NCBI GenBank assembly: GCA_013695575.1
Contig: JACDAF010000171.1
Location: forward strand, 1-10,997
Reading direction: 5' to 3'
Length of the DNA stretch: 10,997 bases
Source of the DNA: Chloroflexota bacterium
GTDB taxonomy: Bacteria > Chloroflexota > Limnocylindria > P2-11E
Shown piece after piece: positions 1-6,843 of the stretch (position 1 is its first letter; the number at the start of each line of letters is the position of its first letter). Made by a program: the position numbers and the translations under genes. The notes beneath the pieces are model-generated. The model saw only the letters and a program-made list of their open reading frames with translations. It had not been told where the DNA came from and searched no databases.

Positions 1-200
1 GCGACATGCTCCGGGCGCGGCGCGCGGGTCGCCGGCTCGTTGACCGGACGCCCGAACAGACGGGCGTGCTCCGCGAACGTGTACGGGCCAAACGGAATGT
101 CGGTCCCGCAGGAGGGGCAGGCCGTACCCAGGTACATCTTGTGCTGTCCGAGACAGCGCGGGGCCGTTCGGATCGCCTTGTTCTCACTGATAAGCCTCAT
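1..200 (-). CDS. Small CPSCG-containing protein, 3' end outside window
   Basis: An ATG at 200-198 opens a frame that stays open to the left edge (66 complete codons), so the C-terminus lies outside the window. A good ribosome binding site, AAAGGGG, lies about 6 bases upstream of the ATG. The N-terminal 40 residues contain Cys16, His20, Cys28, Cys31 (CPSCG) and may bind zinc, but the Cys/His spacing is not one I can assign to a named zinc-finger family. The rest (residues 40-66) is rich in Arg and Pro. It starts 13 bases after the stop of the HExxH protein at 214-636, so the two are probably co-transcribed. I do not recognise the family. Both genes look like the short accessory or phage-type proteins of actinobacterial and Chloroflexota genomes, but this is an impression, not a match. 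Confidence 0.6.
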   Translation of the reverse strand, partial: MRLISENKAIRTAPRCLGQHKMYLGTACPSCGTDIPFGPYTFAEHARLFGRPVNEPATRAPRPEHV

Positions 201-213
201 CGGTTCGCCCCTT

Positions 214-636
214 TCACTGTGAGTGCCAGCGGGCGCTGGCCGCCTCGCCGTACTTCTGTGCAGCACGCTCCTCGGCTCCGGCGATCAGCTCCTCTACCTC
301 GCCGTGCTTGGCGTGCCAGACCTCATGAGCCACGACGCGAACGACATCCCCAACGGCATCGTTGATCCAGATCGCGCCGTCCCTGTAGCTGCCGTCCAGC
401 GGCGGAGCCTTGAAGGCGATCCGGTCCATCGATGTGGCCTCCCCGAACCAACGGAGCGGAGGGGGCGACACGCCCAAATCCACCGCGGCGTTCAGGAGCG
501 CGACGTCGGCCTTGAGCCGTAGATCAACGCAGACCTCATCCGTGGGAACCTCGGCCCATCCCATGCCGCGCTCGGCGTAGTCGCTCGCAAGTCCACGACG
601 GTGCGTGACCATGTCGCCCAGCCGGGATAGCTCCAA
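214..636 (-). CDS. Small protein with HExxH metallopeptidase-like motif
   Basis: A 140-residue protein if it starts at the TTG at 636; an ATG at 612 would give 132 residues. Near the C-terminus it has VAHEVWHAKHG (HEVWH at about residues 103-107), the HExxH zinc motif of gluzincin peptidases, followed by an acidic helix (EVEELIAGAEERAAQKYGE) that could supply the third ligand, as in ImmA/IrrE-type proteins. No signal peptide or membrane segment is seen. The start is unclear: neither TTG 636 nor ATG 612 has a good ribosome binding site. The only strong one in front (AAGGAG at 672-667) sits 9 bases before an in-frame ATT at 657-655, and the frame is open there, so the protein may be about 7 residues longer. 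It follows the membrane protein at 677 on the same strand and precedes the CPSCG protein. The peptidase role is inferred from the motif alone. Confidence 0.6.
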   Translation of the reverse strand: MELSRLGDMVTHRRGLASDYAERGMGWAEVPTDEVCVDLRLKADVALLNAAVDLGVSPPPLRWFGEATSMDRIAFKAPPLDGSYRDGAIWINDAVGDVVRVVAHEVWHAKHGEVEELIAGAEERAAQKYGEAASARWHSQ

Positions 637-676
637 GTCGAGGACACGGTGCTGAATGGCTTCAAGCTCCTTGCGT

Positions 677-2056
677 TCATCGGCGGAGCCGGGGCACGTC
701 GAGGAGCACGAACCCCGGTCCTGCTGCGGCCTCGCGCCAGCCCAGCTCGCGCGCCCGGACCGCCAGAGCGCGGTCTGGCCGCACGAGCAGCTGCCGCACG
801 CCGAGCCGGGTGATGGTCTCGCGCCAGCCGGGGTGCGCCTCGATGACCGTCGTGTAGTCGTCGACCACGCGCGGGACGTATGGCGAGAGCCGCCCGTCGA
901 TGAAGACCTTCGTCGCGGGCGCGTACCAGATCAGGAAGCCTCCCCAGTCGTACTCGTTCAACAGGCCGGGTCCGGCTCGTAGAGCGGGCAGCGCGGCGAC
1001 GGGATACGCGCGCAGGTCCGGCTGCGTCGGCGCGACGATCGCCGTTCCCGCGATGGAGAGCACCGCGATCGCGACGGACACCGGAGTCACGATCCGCGAC
1101 GTGCCCGCCGGTCCGAAGGCAAGCTGGCGGATGCCGACGTTCTCGGCGATACCGCGCAGGGCACCGGGACCATGAGCCGCGAGGAACGGCGCGGCCGCGA
1201 TACCGAGGAACGCGGCGTGGCGGGCTGCGGTGATCGCGACGAACGCGACAGGGACCAGGATGAGCGCCTCACGTGCCGCGGCGCGCCCGTGAAGCGCCGT
1301 CACGAGCACCGCCGCGAGCGTGACCGCCAGGACGAGGCCCGCCGGCGTGATGAGCTCGGGGACCGCCCACTCCTGGATGTAGCGGGGCGGTCGGAGAAAG
1401 TGTCCAGCTGGCGCGGTGAGCGCGCCGGGTCCGGCGGGCGTGAGGAGCGTCGCGATGGCCGAGGCGGCGAGAGCGAGCAGCGCCTCTCGACGCCGCAGCC
1501 ACAGCGCGACGGGTGCCAGCATCGCCAGGCCGAGTGCGTAGGAGCCGTGGACGTTCGCCCAGACGAGGAAGAGCGGCACGCACGTCCACAGCGCGCGCGC
1601 CTGGCCACGAAGCGCGGCGCGAAGCAGGACGACGGCCGCCGCGAACGCGACGAGCGCAAGGAGCTGGGGGCGCTCGGTCCAGACGCCACGCAGCAGGAGG
1701 AGGGCGGGGAGGGTCGCGAGGATGGCGACGAGCGGGCGGGCGCGCTCGCCGAGGGCCACGAATGCCGTGAGCGCGATGGTCGCGCCACCCGCGAGCGCGC
1801 GGACCATCGCGACGCCCTTCCAGCCGAAGCTTTCGTACGCAAGCGCCAACACGAGCTGCCCGAGCCACTGATCGCTCTGGACCGAGGTGTTGGCGGCCGT
1901 CCACGAGTACGCCTCGATGTGGGGCGGACCGCTGGCGAGCACCTCGCGTCCGAGTGCCAGGTGCCAGAACGCGTCGGGATCGCCGACGGGCAGGAACGCG
2001 GACGCGATCGCGACAATTCCCCCCATCGCGGCGGCCAGCGCGACTCGCGCTCTCAT
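677..2056 (-). CDS. Polytopic membrane protein, GT-C-like, paralogue 2 of a tandem pair
   Basis: 459 residues. The ATG at 2056-2054 overlaps the TGA of the preceding gene (ATGA), and the protein then begins MRARV, matching the MRATHV start of its paralogue; the longer reading upstream is antisense-free overlap with that gene and is rejected. Many hydrophobic segments fill residues 5-345, with a large extracytoplasmic first loop that carries GDPDAFWH (25-32) and SDQWLGQL (61-68). WANVHGSY (166-173) lies in the middle. A soluble C-terminal domain (about 350-459) has NEYDWGGF (367-374) and VFIDGR (384-389). The topology and the acidic D-P-D in the first loop resemble GT-C enzymes, which use an acidic residue there for catalysis with polyprenyl-phosphate sugars. 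The family is widespread but, to my knowledge, uncharacterised. Glycosyltransferase activity is inference from topology and from the neighbouring polysaccharide genes. Confidence 0.85.
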   Translation of the reverse strand: MRARVALAAAMGGIVAIASAFLPVGDPDAFWHLALGREVLASGPPHIEAYSWTAANTSVQSDQWLGQLVLALAYESFGWKGVAMVRALAGGATIALTAFVALGERARPLVAILATLPALLLLRGVWTERPQLLALVAFAAAVVLLRAALRGQARALWTCVPLFLVWANVHGSYALGLAMLAPVALWLRRREALLALAASAIATLLTPAGPGALTAPAGHFLRPPRYIQEWAVPELITPAGLVLAVTLAAVLVTALHGRAAAREALILVPVAFVAITAARHAAFLGIAAAPFLAAHGPGALRGIAENVGIRQLAFGPAGTSRIVTPVSVAIAVLSIAGTAIVAPTQPDLRAYPVAALPALRAGPGLLNEYDWGGFLIWYAPATKVFIDGRLSPYVPRVVDDYTTVIEAHPGWRETITRLGVRQLLVRPDRALAVRARELGWREAAAGPGFVLLDVPRLRR

Positions 2057-3453
2057 GGACGCACGAGCAAGACCCATCGTCCCGGCTCCTGCGCGACGAC
2101 GGGCCACCCTCGCTCGCCGAGCGCGGCGGCGAGCGGCCGCTGCGGTCTCAGCAGGACGAGGTGGATGTCGTGGCGCTCGAGCACCTCGGCATAGCCGGGC
2201 TGCGCCGCGACGGCCTTCGACCAATCGGCGAGGACGTCAGGCACGAACGGAAAGAGCCGCCCGTCGATGAAGGTCGGATGGTCCGGCGCCGCGCGAATGA
2301 GGTACCCGCCCCAGTCGTACTCGTGCAGGAGGTTGCCCCGCCGAGCGCGAAGCTCCGCGAGCGCGCCCGTCGGGTACCCAGCGAGGTCGGGCTCGCGCGG
2401 GGCCGCCAGGGCGCCCACGGCGACCGGAAGCACGGCGAGCGCTCCGATGGCCGCGAGCGCGAGCGGTCGGGGGAGGCGCGGCGACGACGACCGTGTGCGG
2501 CCGAGCGCCGCCGGTACCGCGGCCGCGACGAACGGGGCGAGCACGTCGCCGGCGTACGGCAGCTGGCGCTGGATCGCGAGCCCGAGCAGGGCGAACGGAA
2601 CGATGACTCCGCTCCAGAGGAGCGGCGGTCCGACCTTCGCCGACAGGCCCGAGCGACCGAGGAGGAGCGCCGCCGCGAGCGCAACCAGGAGCAGCAGGGC
2701 GTAGAGCGCTCCAGCCGGTGAGAGGACGTCGGTCGGGCGCTCCTCTGCGACGCGCTGGCCCGCCGATGCCGCATAGCTCCGGGCCCAGGTGAGCGCGATG
2801 AGACCTGAGGGGTTGAACGAGCTGGCGAGAGCGGACGCGACGAGCGTGATCGCGAGGTACCGCCGCATCGGATGGCGCACCAGCTGCGCCTCGATGACGA
2901 ACACGACGAGCAGCGCGAGGCCGAGGATGTACGCGCCGTGCAAGTTCGCCCAGAGGAGAGCGAGCGCCGGCAACGCGTAGAGCGGCCGCGCCCCCTCGCC
3001 GCGCCGCGCACGCAGCAGGAGATCGAGGAACACGGGAAAGAGCGCGAGCGTGAACAGCTGCGGGCGGTCTCCCCAGGCGAGCCGCGACAGCAGGATCGCG
3101 CCGACGATCGGCACGGCGGACCAACCCGGATGCGGCTGGATCCGCAAGGCGGCCCGTGAGAGGAACAGCGTGGCGACACCGACGAGCGCGGCGCGCAGCA
3201 GCTCGATGCCGACCCAGCCCCCCGCCCGAAAGGCGAGTTCGAGCGCTACCTGCCCGAGCCATTGGCCAGCGGAGTACGGCGTGCCCACACGTGTGAACGA
3301 GAACACATCGCGGTCGAGCAGCCGGCCGTGGTCGAGCATCCACGAGCCGGTCGCGAGGTGCCAGAAGAGATCGGGATCTCTGGCCGGTTCGGTCACGGCG
3401 AGGGTCGCGGCCGCCGACGCGAACACCGCCGCGAGCACGTGTGTCGCTCTCAT
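2053..3453 (-). CDS. Polytopic membrane protein, GT-C-like, paralogue 1 of a tandem pair
   Basis: 466 residues from ATG 3453. It is collinear with the next gene along its whole length: DPDLFWH sits at exactly the same residues (26-32), followed by SAGQWLGQ (61-68), WANLHGAY (168-175), HEYDWGGY (377-384) and TFIDGR (394-399). Ten or so hydrophobic segments precede a C-terminal soluble domain of about 110 residues. The proposed role is transfer of a sugar or similar group on the outer face of the membrane, by analogy with GT-C folds; no family member of known function is recognised. The 71 bases upstream contain an inverted repeat (3482-3517) and no convincing ribosome binding site; a GTG at about 3486 would add 11 residues and is an alternative start. 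Its stop overlaps the start of its paralogue, so the two are translationally coupled and may act as a pair. Confidence 0.85.
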   Translation of the reverse strand: MRATHVLAAVFASAAATLAVTEPARDPDLFWHLATGSWMLDHGRLLDRDVFSFTRVGTPYSAGQWLGQVALELAFRAGGWVGIELLRAALVGVATLFLSRAALRIQPHPGWSAVPIVGAILLSRLAWGDRPQLFTLALFPVFLDLLLRARRGEGARPLYALPALALLWANLHGAYILGLALLVVFVIEAQLVRHPMRRYLAITLVASALASSFNPSGLIALTWARSYAASAGQRVAEERPTDVLSPAGALYALLLLVALAAALLLGRSGLSAKVGPPLLWSGVIVPFALLGLAIQRQLPYAGDVLAPFVAAAVPAALGRTRSSSPRLPRPLALAAIGALAVLPVAVGALAAPREPDLAGYPTGALAELRARRGNLLHEYDWGGYLIRAAPDHPTFIDGRLFPFVPDVLADWSKAVAAQPGYAEVLERHDIHLVLLRPQRPLAAALGERGWPVVAQEPGRWVLLVRP

Positions 3454-3481
3454 GAGGACGAAACTAGCGGGACACGCGAGG

Positions 3482-3517
3482 GCCACCCTGCCGTGCGGCG
3501 TCCCTCGGCGGGGTGAC
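3482..3517. repeat. Inverted repeat in the longest gap of the membrane-protein block
   Basis: GCCACCCTGCCG (3482-3493) and CGGCGGGGTGAC (3506-3517) can pair over 12 positions with one G-U and one mismatch, around a 12-base loop. It lies in the 71-base gap between the GT-C-like gene ending at 3525 and the membrane protein starting at 3453. It could be a weak terminator, an attenuator or an mRNA-stability hairpin that lowers expression of the tandem pair. There is no T-run after it, so intrinsic termination is not assured, and in such GC-rich DNA a stem of this size may arise by chance. Confidence 0.35.
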
Positions 3518-3524
3518 GCGGCTC

Positions 3525-5018
3525 CTAACGGCCGGCCACCTCGCAGGGACTGCGATAGTCGTAGACGCGGATCCCATCGCGCTCCGCTCTCGCCGCGCCG
3601 GCGCGGTACTGATCGGCATACGCGGAGAAATGCGCCGGTTCGAGGACGAGGACGCGAGGGTCCACGCGACGCAGCCGGCACGATGCCGCGTCGAGCCCAT
3701 CCGCGGGTGTGACGACGGTCTCCCGGCCGGTGATCCAGCGCCAGGCGGCGGCATCCATCGCCAGGAGCCGGCCGGCCGGGAGCGCGCTCACCGCGGCGAG
3801 CCGCACGCGGTACGGGCCATTGAAGCCACGGTCCCACTCGGCGATGGCCGACCACGAGACCAGCGCGATTCCGGCGAGCGCTCCGGCCGCCCCGATGCGC
3901 GCGAGATCGCCGCGACGGACGAAGAGCGAGGCGCTCCCGACGACGGCGAGCGCGACGCCGAAGGGGAAGAACGCCGCGAGCGAATGGAAGTAGGCGCCGC
4001 GGGTCGAATGCAGCGTGAAGGCGAGCGAGAGAACGATGTAGACGGTGACTGCGAGCGAGAGGTAGGCGCGCACCTCCGGGCGCGACCAGAGAGCGCGCGT
4101 CCCCGCCACGAGCCCGGGGACCAGCACGAGCGCGAAGGCCAGGATGAAGGTGATCGCGTTGGTCACGAGCGCTTCGAGGTCGCGCATCGCCGGCTCGGGC
4201 CAGGCCGCGAGGTGGCGCTCGAGCGTCGGCGGAGCGACCGCGAAGAAGTCCTCGTAGCGATCGAGGAACGCGGCCCGCGCGAGGAGATCGGGCGGGAGAC
4301 CGAGGAAGGCCTGGCGGAGCTGCCAGCCGACCCCGAAGGCGAGCGCGACCGCGGCACCGGCGAAACCGGCGCGTGTGCGGAGCATGAGGAGCGGGAGGCC
4401 GAACAGCGCGCCTTCGGCGCGGGCGAGATACAGGACGCCCACGGCCAGGCCCGCGAGCGCGCCCGCGCGCACGTCCCCGGCGGCGGCCCGCCGGAACAGG
4501 AGGAAGAAGGCGGTCCCCAAGACGGCGGCCGGCGCGAAGCTGTCGGTGCTCACCCACGCGGGAGCGAAGAGGCCGCCGAGGCCGACGAGCGTCGCCGTGA
4601 CCATCGCCGCACGATGCGTACCGCCGAGCGACCGCGACGCGACGTACGCGAGAACGGGGATCGCCGCACTGACGGCGACGATCGCGAGCTGGGCCGAGCC
4701 GAATGTGCCGAAGATCCCCCCGGCGAGCCGGATGCCCGCGGCCGCTATCAGCGTCGCCAACGGCATCCAGAAGCGATGGCTCGGGACGGGCAGGTCGCCC
4801 GATCCCTGCGCCTCGATGAAGTTCCATACGAAATCCGCGGTGAGCCCCTGGCCCATGGCAACACGCTCGGCCACGAGCGTGGAGTAGTACGCATCGGTGT
4901 ACCCGGGCTGCGAGACGACGAGCATCGAGGCCGCGCGGACCGCAAGGAGAGCTCCGCAGAGCGCGGCGACGTGGATCCGCTGCGACCGCCGCGCGGTCAG
5001 CGAAGCCGGCTCAGCCAC
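3525..5018 (-). CDS. GT-C-like membrane glycosyltransferase (GT39/ArnT-like)
   Basis: 497 residues from a GTG at 5018-5016, which lies inside the end of the PHP gene (22-base overlap). The first membrane segment (about 17-37) is followed by a loop with GYTDAYYSTLVAERVAMGQG (39-58), the acidic loop-1 motif of GT-C enzymes, with Asp42 the probable catalytic residue. About nine further hydrophobic segments run to residue 395, including YLARAEG (197-203), a variant of the RxEG/RPEG motif common in this superfamily. A C-terminal extracytoplasmic part (about 400-497) contains AWRWITGRETVVTPADG (425-441), of the type that ends with a stretch resembling the polypeptide tail of PMT/ArnT-like proteins. 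Such enzymes move a sugar from a polyprenyl phosphate donor to a lipid, glycan or protein outside the membrane. The substrate cannot be read from the sequence. Context with WecG and GT4 enzymes supports surface-glycan assembly. Confidence 0.82.
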   Translation of the reverse strand: MAEPASLTARRSQRIHVAALCGALLAVRAASMLVVSQPGYTDAYYSTLVAERVAMGQGLTADFVWNFIEAQGSGDLPVPSHRFWMPLATLIAAAGIRLAGGIFGTFGSAQLAIVAVSAAIPVLAYVASRSLGGTHRAAMVTATLVGLGGLFAPAWVSTDSFAPAAVLGTAFFLLFRRAAAGDVRAGALAGLAVGVLYLARAEGALFGLPLLMLRTRAGFAGAAVALAFGVGWQLRQAFLGLPPDLLARAAFLDRYEDFFAVAPPTLERHLAAWPEPAMRDLEALVTNAITFILAFALVLVPGLVAGTRALWSRPEVRAYLSLAVTVYIVLSLAFTLHSTRGAYFHSLAAFFPFGVALAVVGSASLFVRRGDLARIGAAGALAGIALVSWSAIAEWDRGFNGPYRVRLAAVSALPAGRLLAMDAAAWRWITGRETVVTPADGLDAASCRLRRVDPRVLVLEPAHFSAYADQYRAGAARAERDGIRVYDYRSPCEVAGR

Positions 5019-5752
5019 TTCGCGAGCCGGTCATACCGCGTCCGGAGATGGACGCCGGGTCCCGCGAGCGAGCCGTGCGCGACGGTGGGTCCGCGCAGTG
5101 CAGCGAGGAGACCGGCCGCGTCGGAGAAGTCATCCATCTCGAGATACACGCGCCCCAGCTCCCACGGCGTGTGCGCGTCGCTGCCGAGCGCGGCGGGGAT
5201 CGCGTGCTGCGCGGCGAAAGCGGCGGCTCGCCGGTTGTCCTGCGCGAAGGCTTCGCGCGCGTTGAACGTCTCGATGCAGTCGACCAGCGGCACAAGCCGC
5301 TCGAGCGCGGCTCGACGGATCCGGAACCGGCGATTGCGGGAGAAAGGGTGGGGCACGCTGACGACGCCGCCCTGGTCGTGGATCCGGGCGATCGTCTCCT
5401 CCCCGCTGAGACCCGGAGGGACCGGCCGCTCGATGAACAGGCCGATGAGGTCGCCGTCAGCCGACGAGATCTCTTCCCCGACGACGACGCGGTAGCCGTC
5501 GGCGATCTCGCGCAGGCGAAGCGCTCCGGCGATCGTGTCGTGATCGGTCGCGCATACCACGTGCATCCCGGTCTCCCGGATGCGTGCCGCCTGCACGGCG
5601 ATCGGGGTGCGGCTGTCCTTCGAAGCTTCGCAGTGCGTATGCATGTCGACGCGGATCCGCTTCACGGGCGACGTCCCGTCGCTGCCTTCGGCTGCGCCGG
5701 CTCCCGGGGGCCCTGCGGCTTGTCGCGGCACAGTCGCTCCTCGCCTGTTCAT
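4997..5752 (-). CDS. PHP-domain metal-dependent phosphoesterase
   Basis: 251 residues from ATG 5752, which overlaps the stop of the GT4 gene as ATGA. The PHP fold is plain: DMHTHCEASKD (36-46, ligands His38 and His40), ATDHDTI (68-74, Asp70, His71), VGEEIS (91-96, Glu93), HPFSR (135-139), and ALGSDAHTPWELG (188-200, Asp192, His194), i.e. a full set of metal ligands. It is closest in layout to the YciV/TrpH group, which hydrolyses nucleotide or RNA 5' phosphates, but PHP enzymes in capsule loci (CpsB type) are tyrosine phosphatases, so the substrate is open. The first 29 residues are low-complexity Gly/Ala/Pro and are not part of the fold; a GTG at 5665 would start directly at MKRIRVDMHTH (222 residues). 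The ATGA coupling favours the long form. Cytoplasmic; no signal peptide. Confidence 0.88.
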   Translation of the reverse strand: MNRRGATVPRQAAGPPGAGAAEGSDGTSPVKRIRVDMHTHCEASKDSRTPIAVQAARIRETGMHVVCATDHDTIAGALRLREIADGYRVVVGEEISSADGDLIGLFIERPVPPGLSGEETIARIHDQGGVVSVPHPFSRNRRFRIRRAALERLVPLVDCIETFNAREAFAQDNRRAAAFAAQHAIPAALGSDAHTPWELGRVYLEMDDFSDAAGLLAALRGPTVAHGSLAGPGVHLRTRYDRLAKWLSRLR

Positions 5753-6843
5753 CGCCTGTTCGTCACCGCGTCGTCCACGATCGCGCGGATCCGCTCCTCG
5801 AACACCGGACGGTCGAACCGCCGCGCGGACTCGCGGACCCGCGCGGGGTCGAACCCGGTGCGCTCGGCCTGCCGGATGGCGACAGCGAACGCCTGCGGTT
5901 CCGGCGCCTCCACGAGAAGTCCGTTCTCGCCGTGCAGCACGATCTCGCGGGCGCCTCCTCGCGCCAGGGCGACCACCGGGGCGCCGGAGGCGAGCGCCTC
6001 GGCGCAGACCATTCCGAAGTCATCCTCCGTCGGAAAGACGAGGCCACGTGCCGCGCCGAGCAGCTCGCGAACGGTCTCTCGGCTCACGCGCCCGGCGAAG
6101 GTGACGTTCTCGCGCGCGATGCGCTCGAGCGCGGTACGCTCGCGGCCGTCGCCGACGACGATGAGCCGCATCCCGACCTCGTTGAACGCGTTGACCGCGA
6201 TATCGGCACGCTTGTAGGCGACGAGGCGGCTCGGCATGCACACCCAGAAATCACCACGTGTCGGCGCGGGAACGAACTCATCCACCTCGATCGGCGGGTT
6301 CACCACCTCGCTCGGGGCGCCGTAATAGGTGGCGATCCGCCGCTGCACGACAGCGGAGTTCGCGATCCAGCGATCCACGCGGTCGGCGAACGCGCGGTCA
6401 TCCTTTCGGAGGCGGATGAGCAGCTTCCGCACGAGGCCGCGCAGCGGTGCCGGCACCTCCTCTTCCAGGTAGCGCTCGCTCCAGTCCCAGAGATACCGCG
6501 TGGGCGAGTGACAGTACGCAACGTGGACGGTCCGCTCGCCGAGCGAGATGCCCTTGATGAAGGCGCTCGTCGAGGTGAGCACGACGTCGGTGTCCGCCGG
6601 GACCCGCAGTGACCGCGCGGCACGCGGGTAGAGCGGCAGGAGCACGCGATGCGCGCCGTGCCCGATCGGGAGCTGTTGCAGGAAGGACGTGCGGAGCGTC
6701 CAACCGGACAGCGCCCCGTACGCGTCGCGGTCGTGGAAGAACGTGTACACGGGCGCCCGTGGCCACATCGCGTGCAGGACGTCGACGACGCGCTCCGCGC
6801 CACCGTGTACGGAGAAGTATTCGTGGGCAAGCCCGAGCTCCAT
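5749..6843 (-). CDS. Glycosyltransferase family 4 (WbaZ-like)
   Basis: 364 residues, the usual length for GT4. The N-terminal acceptor domain (1-170) starts with HEYFSVHGGAERVV (7-20) and has VAYCHSPTRYLWDWSERYL (108-126), a stretch typical of WbaZ-like mannosyltransferases. The C-terminal donor domain (185-364) has MPSRLVAYKRADIAV (203-217, with the Arg206 and Lys211 that contact the nucleotide-sugar phosphate), VVGDG (229-233) and EDDFGMVCAEALASG (273-287). The last is the EX7E motif of retaining GT4 enzymes, but its first acidic residue is Asp274 rather than Glu. It probably transfers mannose or a related sugar to a lipid-linked glycan in the cytoplasm. The gene abuts the WecG-type gene (stop 6844, start 6843) and overlaps the PHP gene, so all three are probably coupled. 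Donor and acceptor are not determinable from sequence. Confidence 0.92.
   Translation of the reverse strand: MELGLAHEYFSVHGGAERVVDVLHAMWPRAPVYTFFHDRDAYGALSGWTLRTSFLQQLPIGHGAHRVLLPLYPRAARSLRVPADTDVVLTSTSAFIKGISLGERTVHVAYCHSPTRYLWDWSERYLEEEVPAPLRGLVRKLLIRLRKDDRAFADRVDRWIANSAVVQRRIATYYGAPSEVVNPPIEVDEFVPAPTRGDFWVCMPSRLVAYKRADIAVNAFNEVGMRLIVVGDGRERTALERIARENVTFAGRVSRETVRELLGAARGLVFPTEDDFGMVCAEALASGAPVVALARGGAREIVLHGENGLLVEAPEPQAFAVAIRQAERTGFDPARVRESARRFDRPVFEERIRAIVDDAVTNRR

Noticed and set aside
1172..2194. Plus-strand open frame of 340 codons opposite the second membrane paralogue
   Set aside because: Its composition is almost wholly Arg, Glu, Asp and Gly with no motif; the minus strand carries a motif-rich membrane protein.
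2057..2224. N-terminal extension of the second membrane paralogue (56 extra residues)
   Set aside because: It overlaps the conserved C-terminus of the first paralogue and is Arg/Ala-rich. The ATGA overlap at 2053-2056 and alignment with the paralogue's MRA start point to the shorter form.
3454..4827. Extension of the first membrane paralogue upstream to 4827
   Set aside because: The extra 458 residues are Arg-rich and overlap the GT-C-like gene in another frame; the ATG at 3453 gives a normal N-terminal membrane segment.
3513..5495. Plus-strand open frame of 660 codons opposite the GT-C-like and PHP genes
   Set aside because: It is antisense to two genes with clear family motifs, and its translation is Arg/Glu/Gly/Asp-rich without any domain, as expected for the opposite strand of GC-rich coding DNA.
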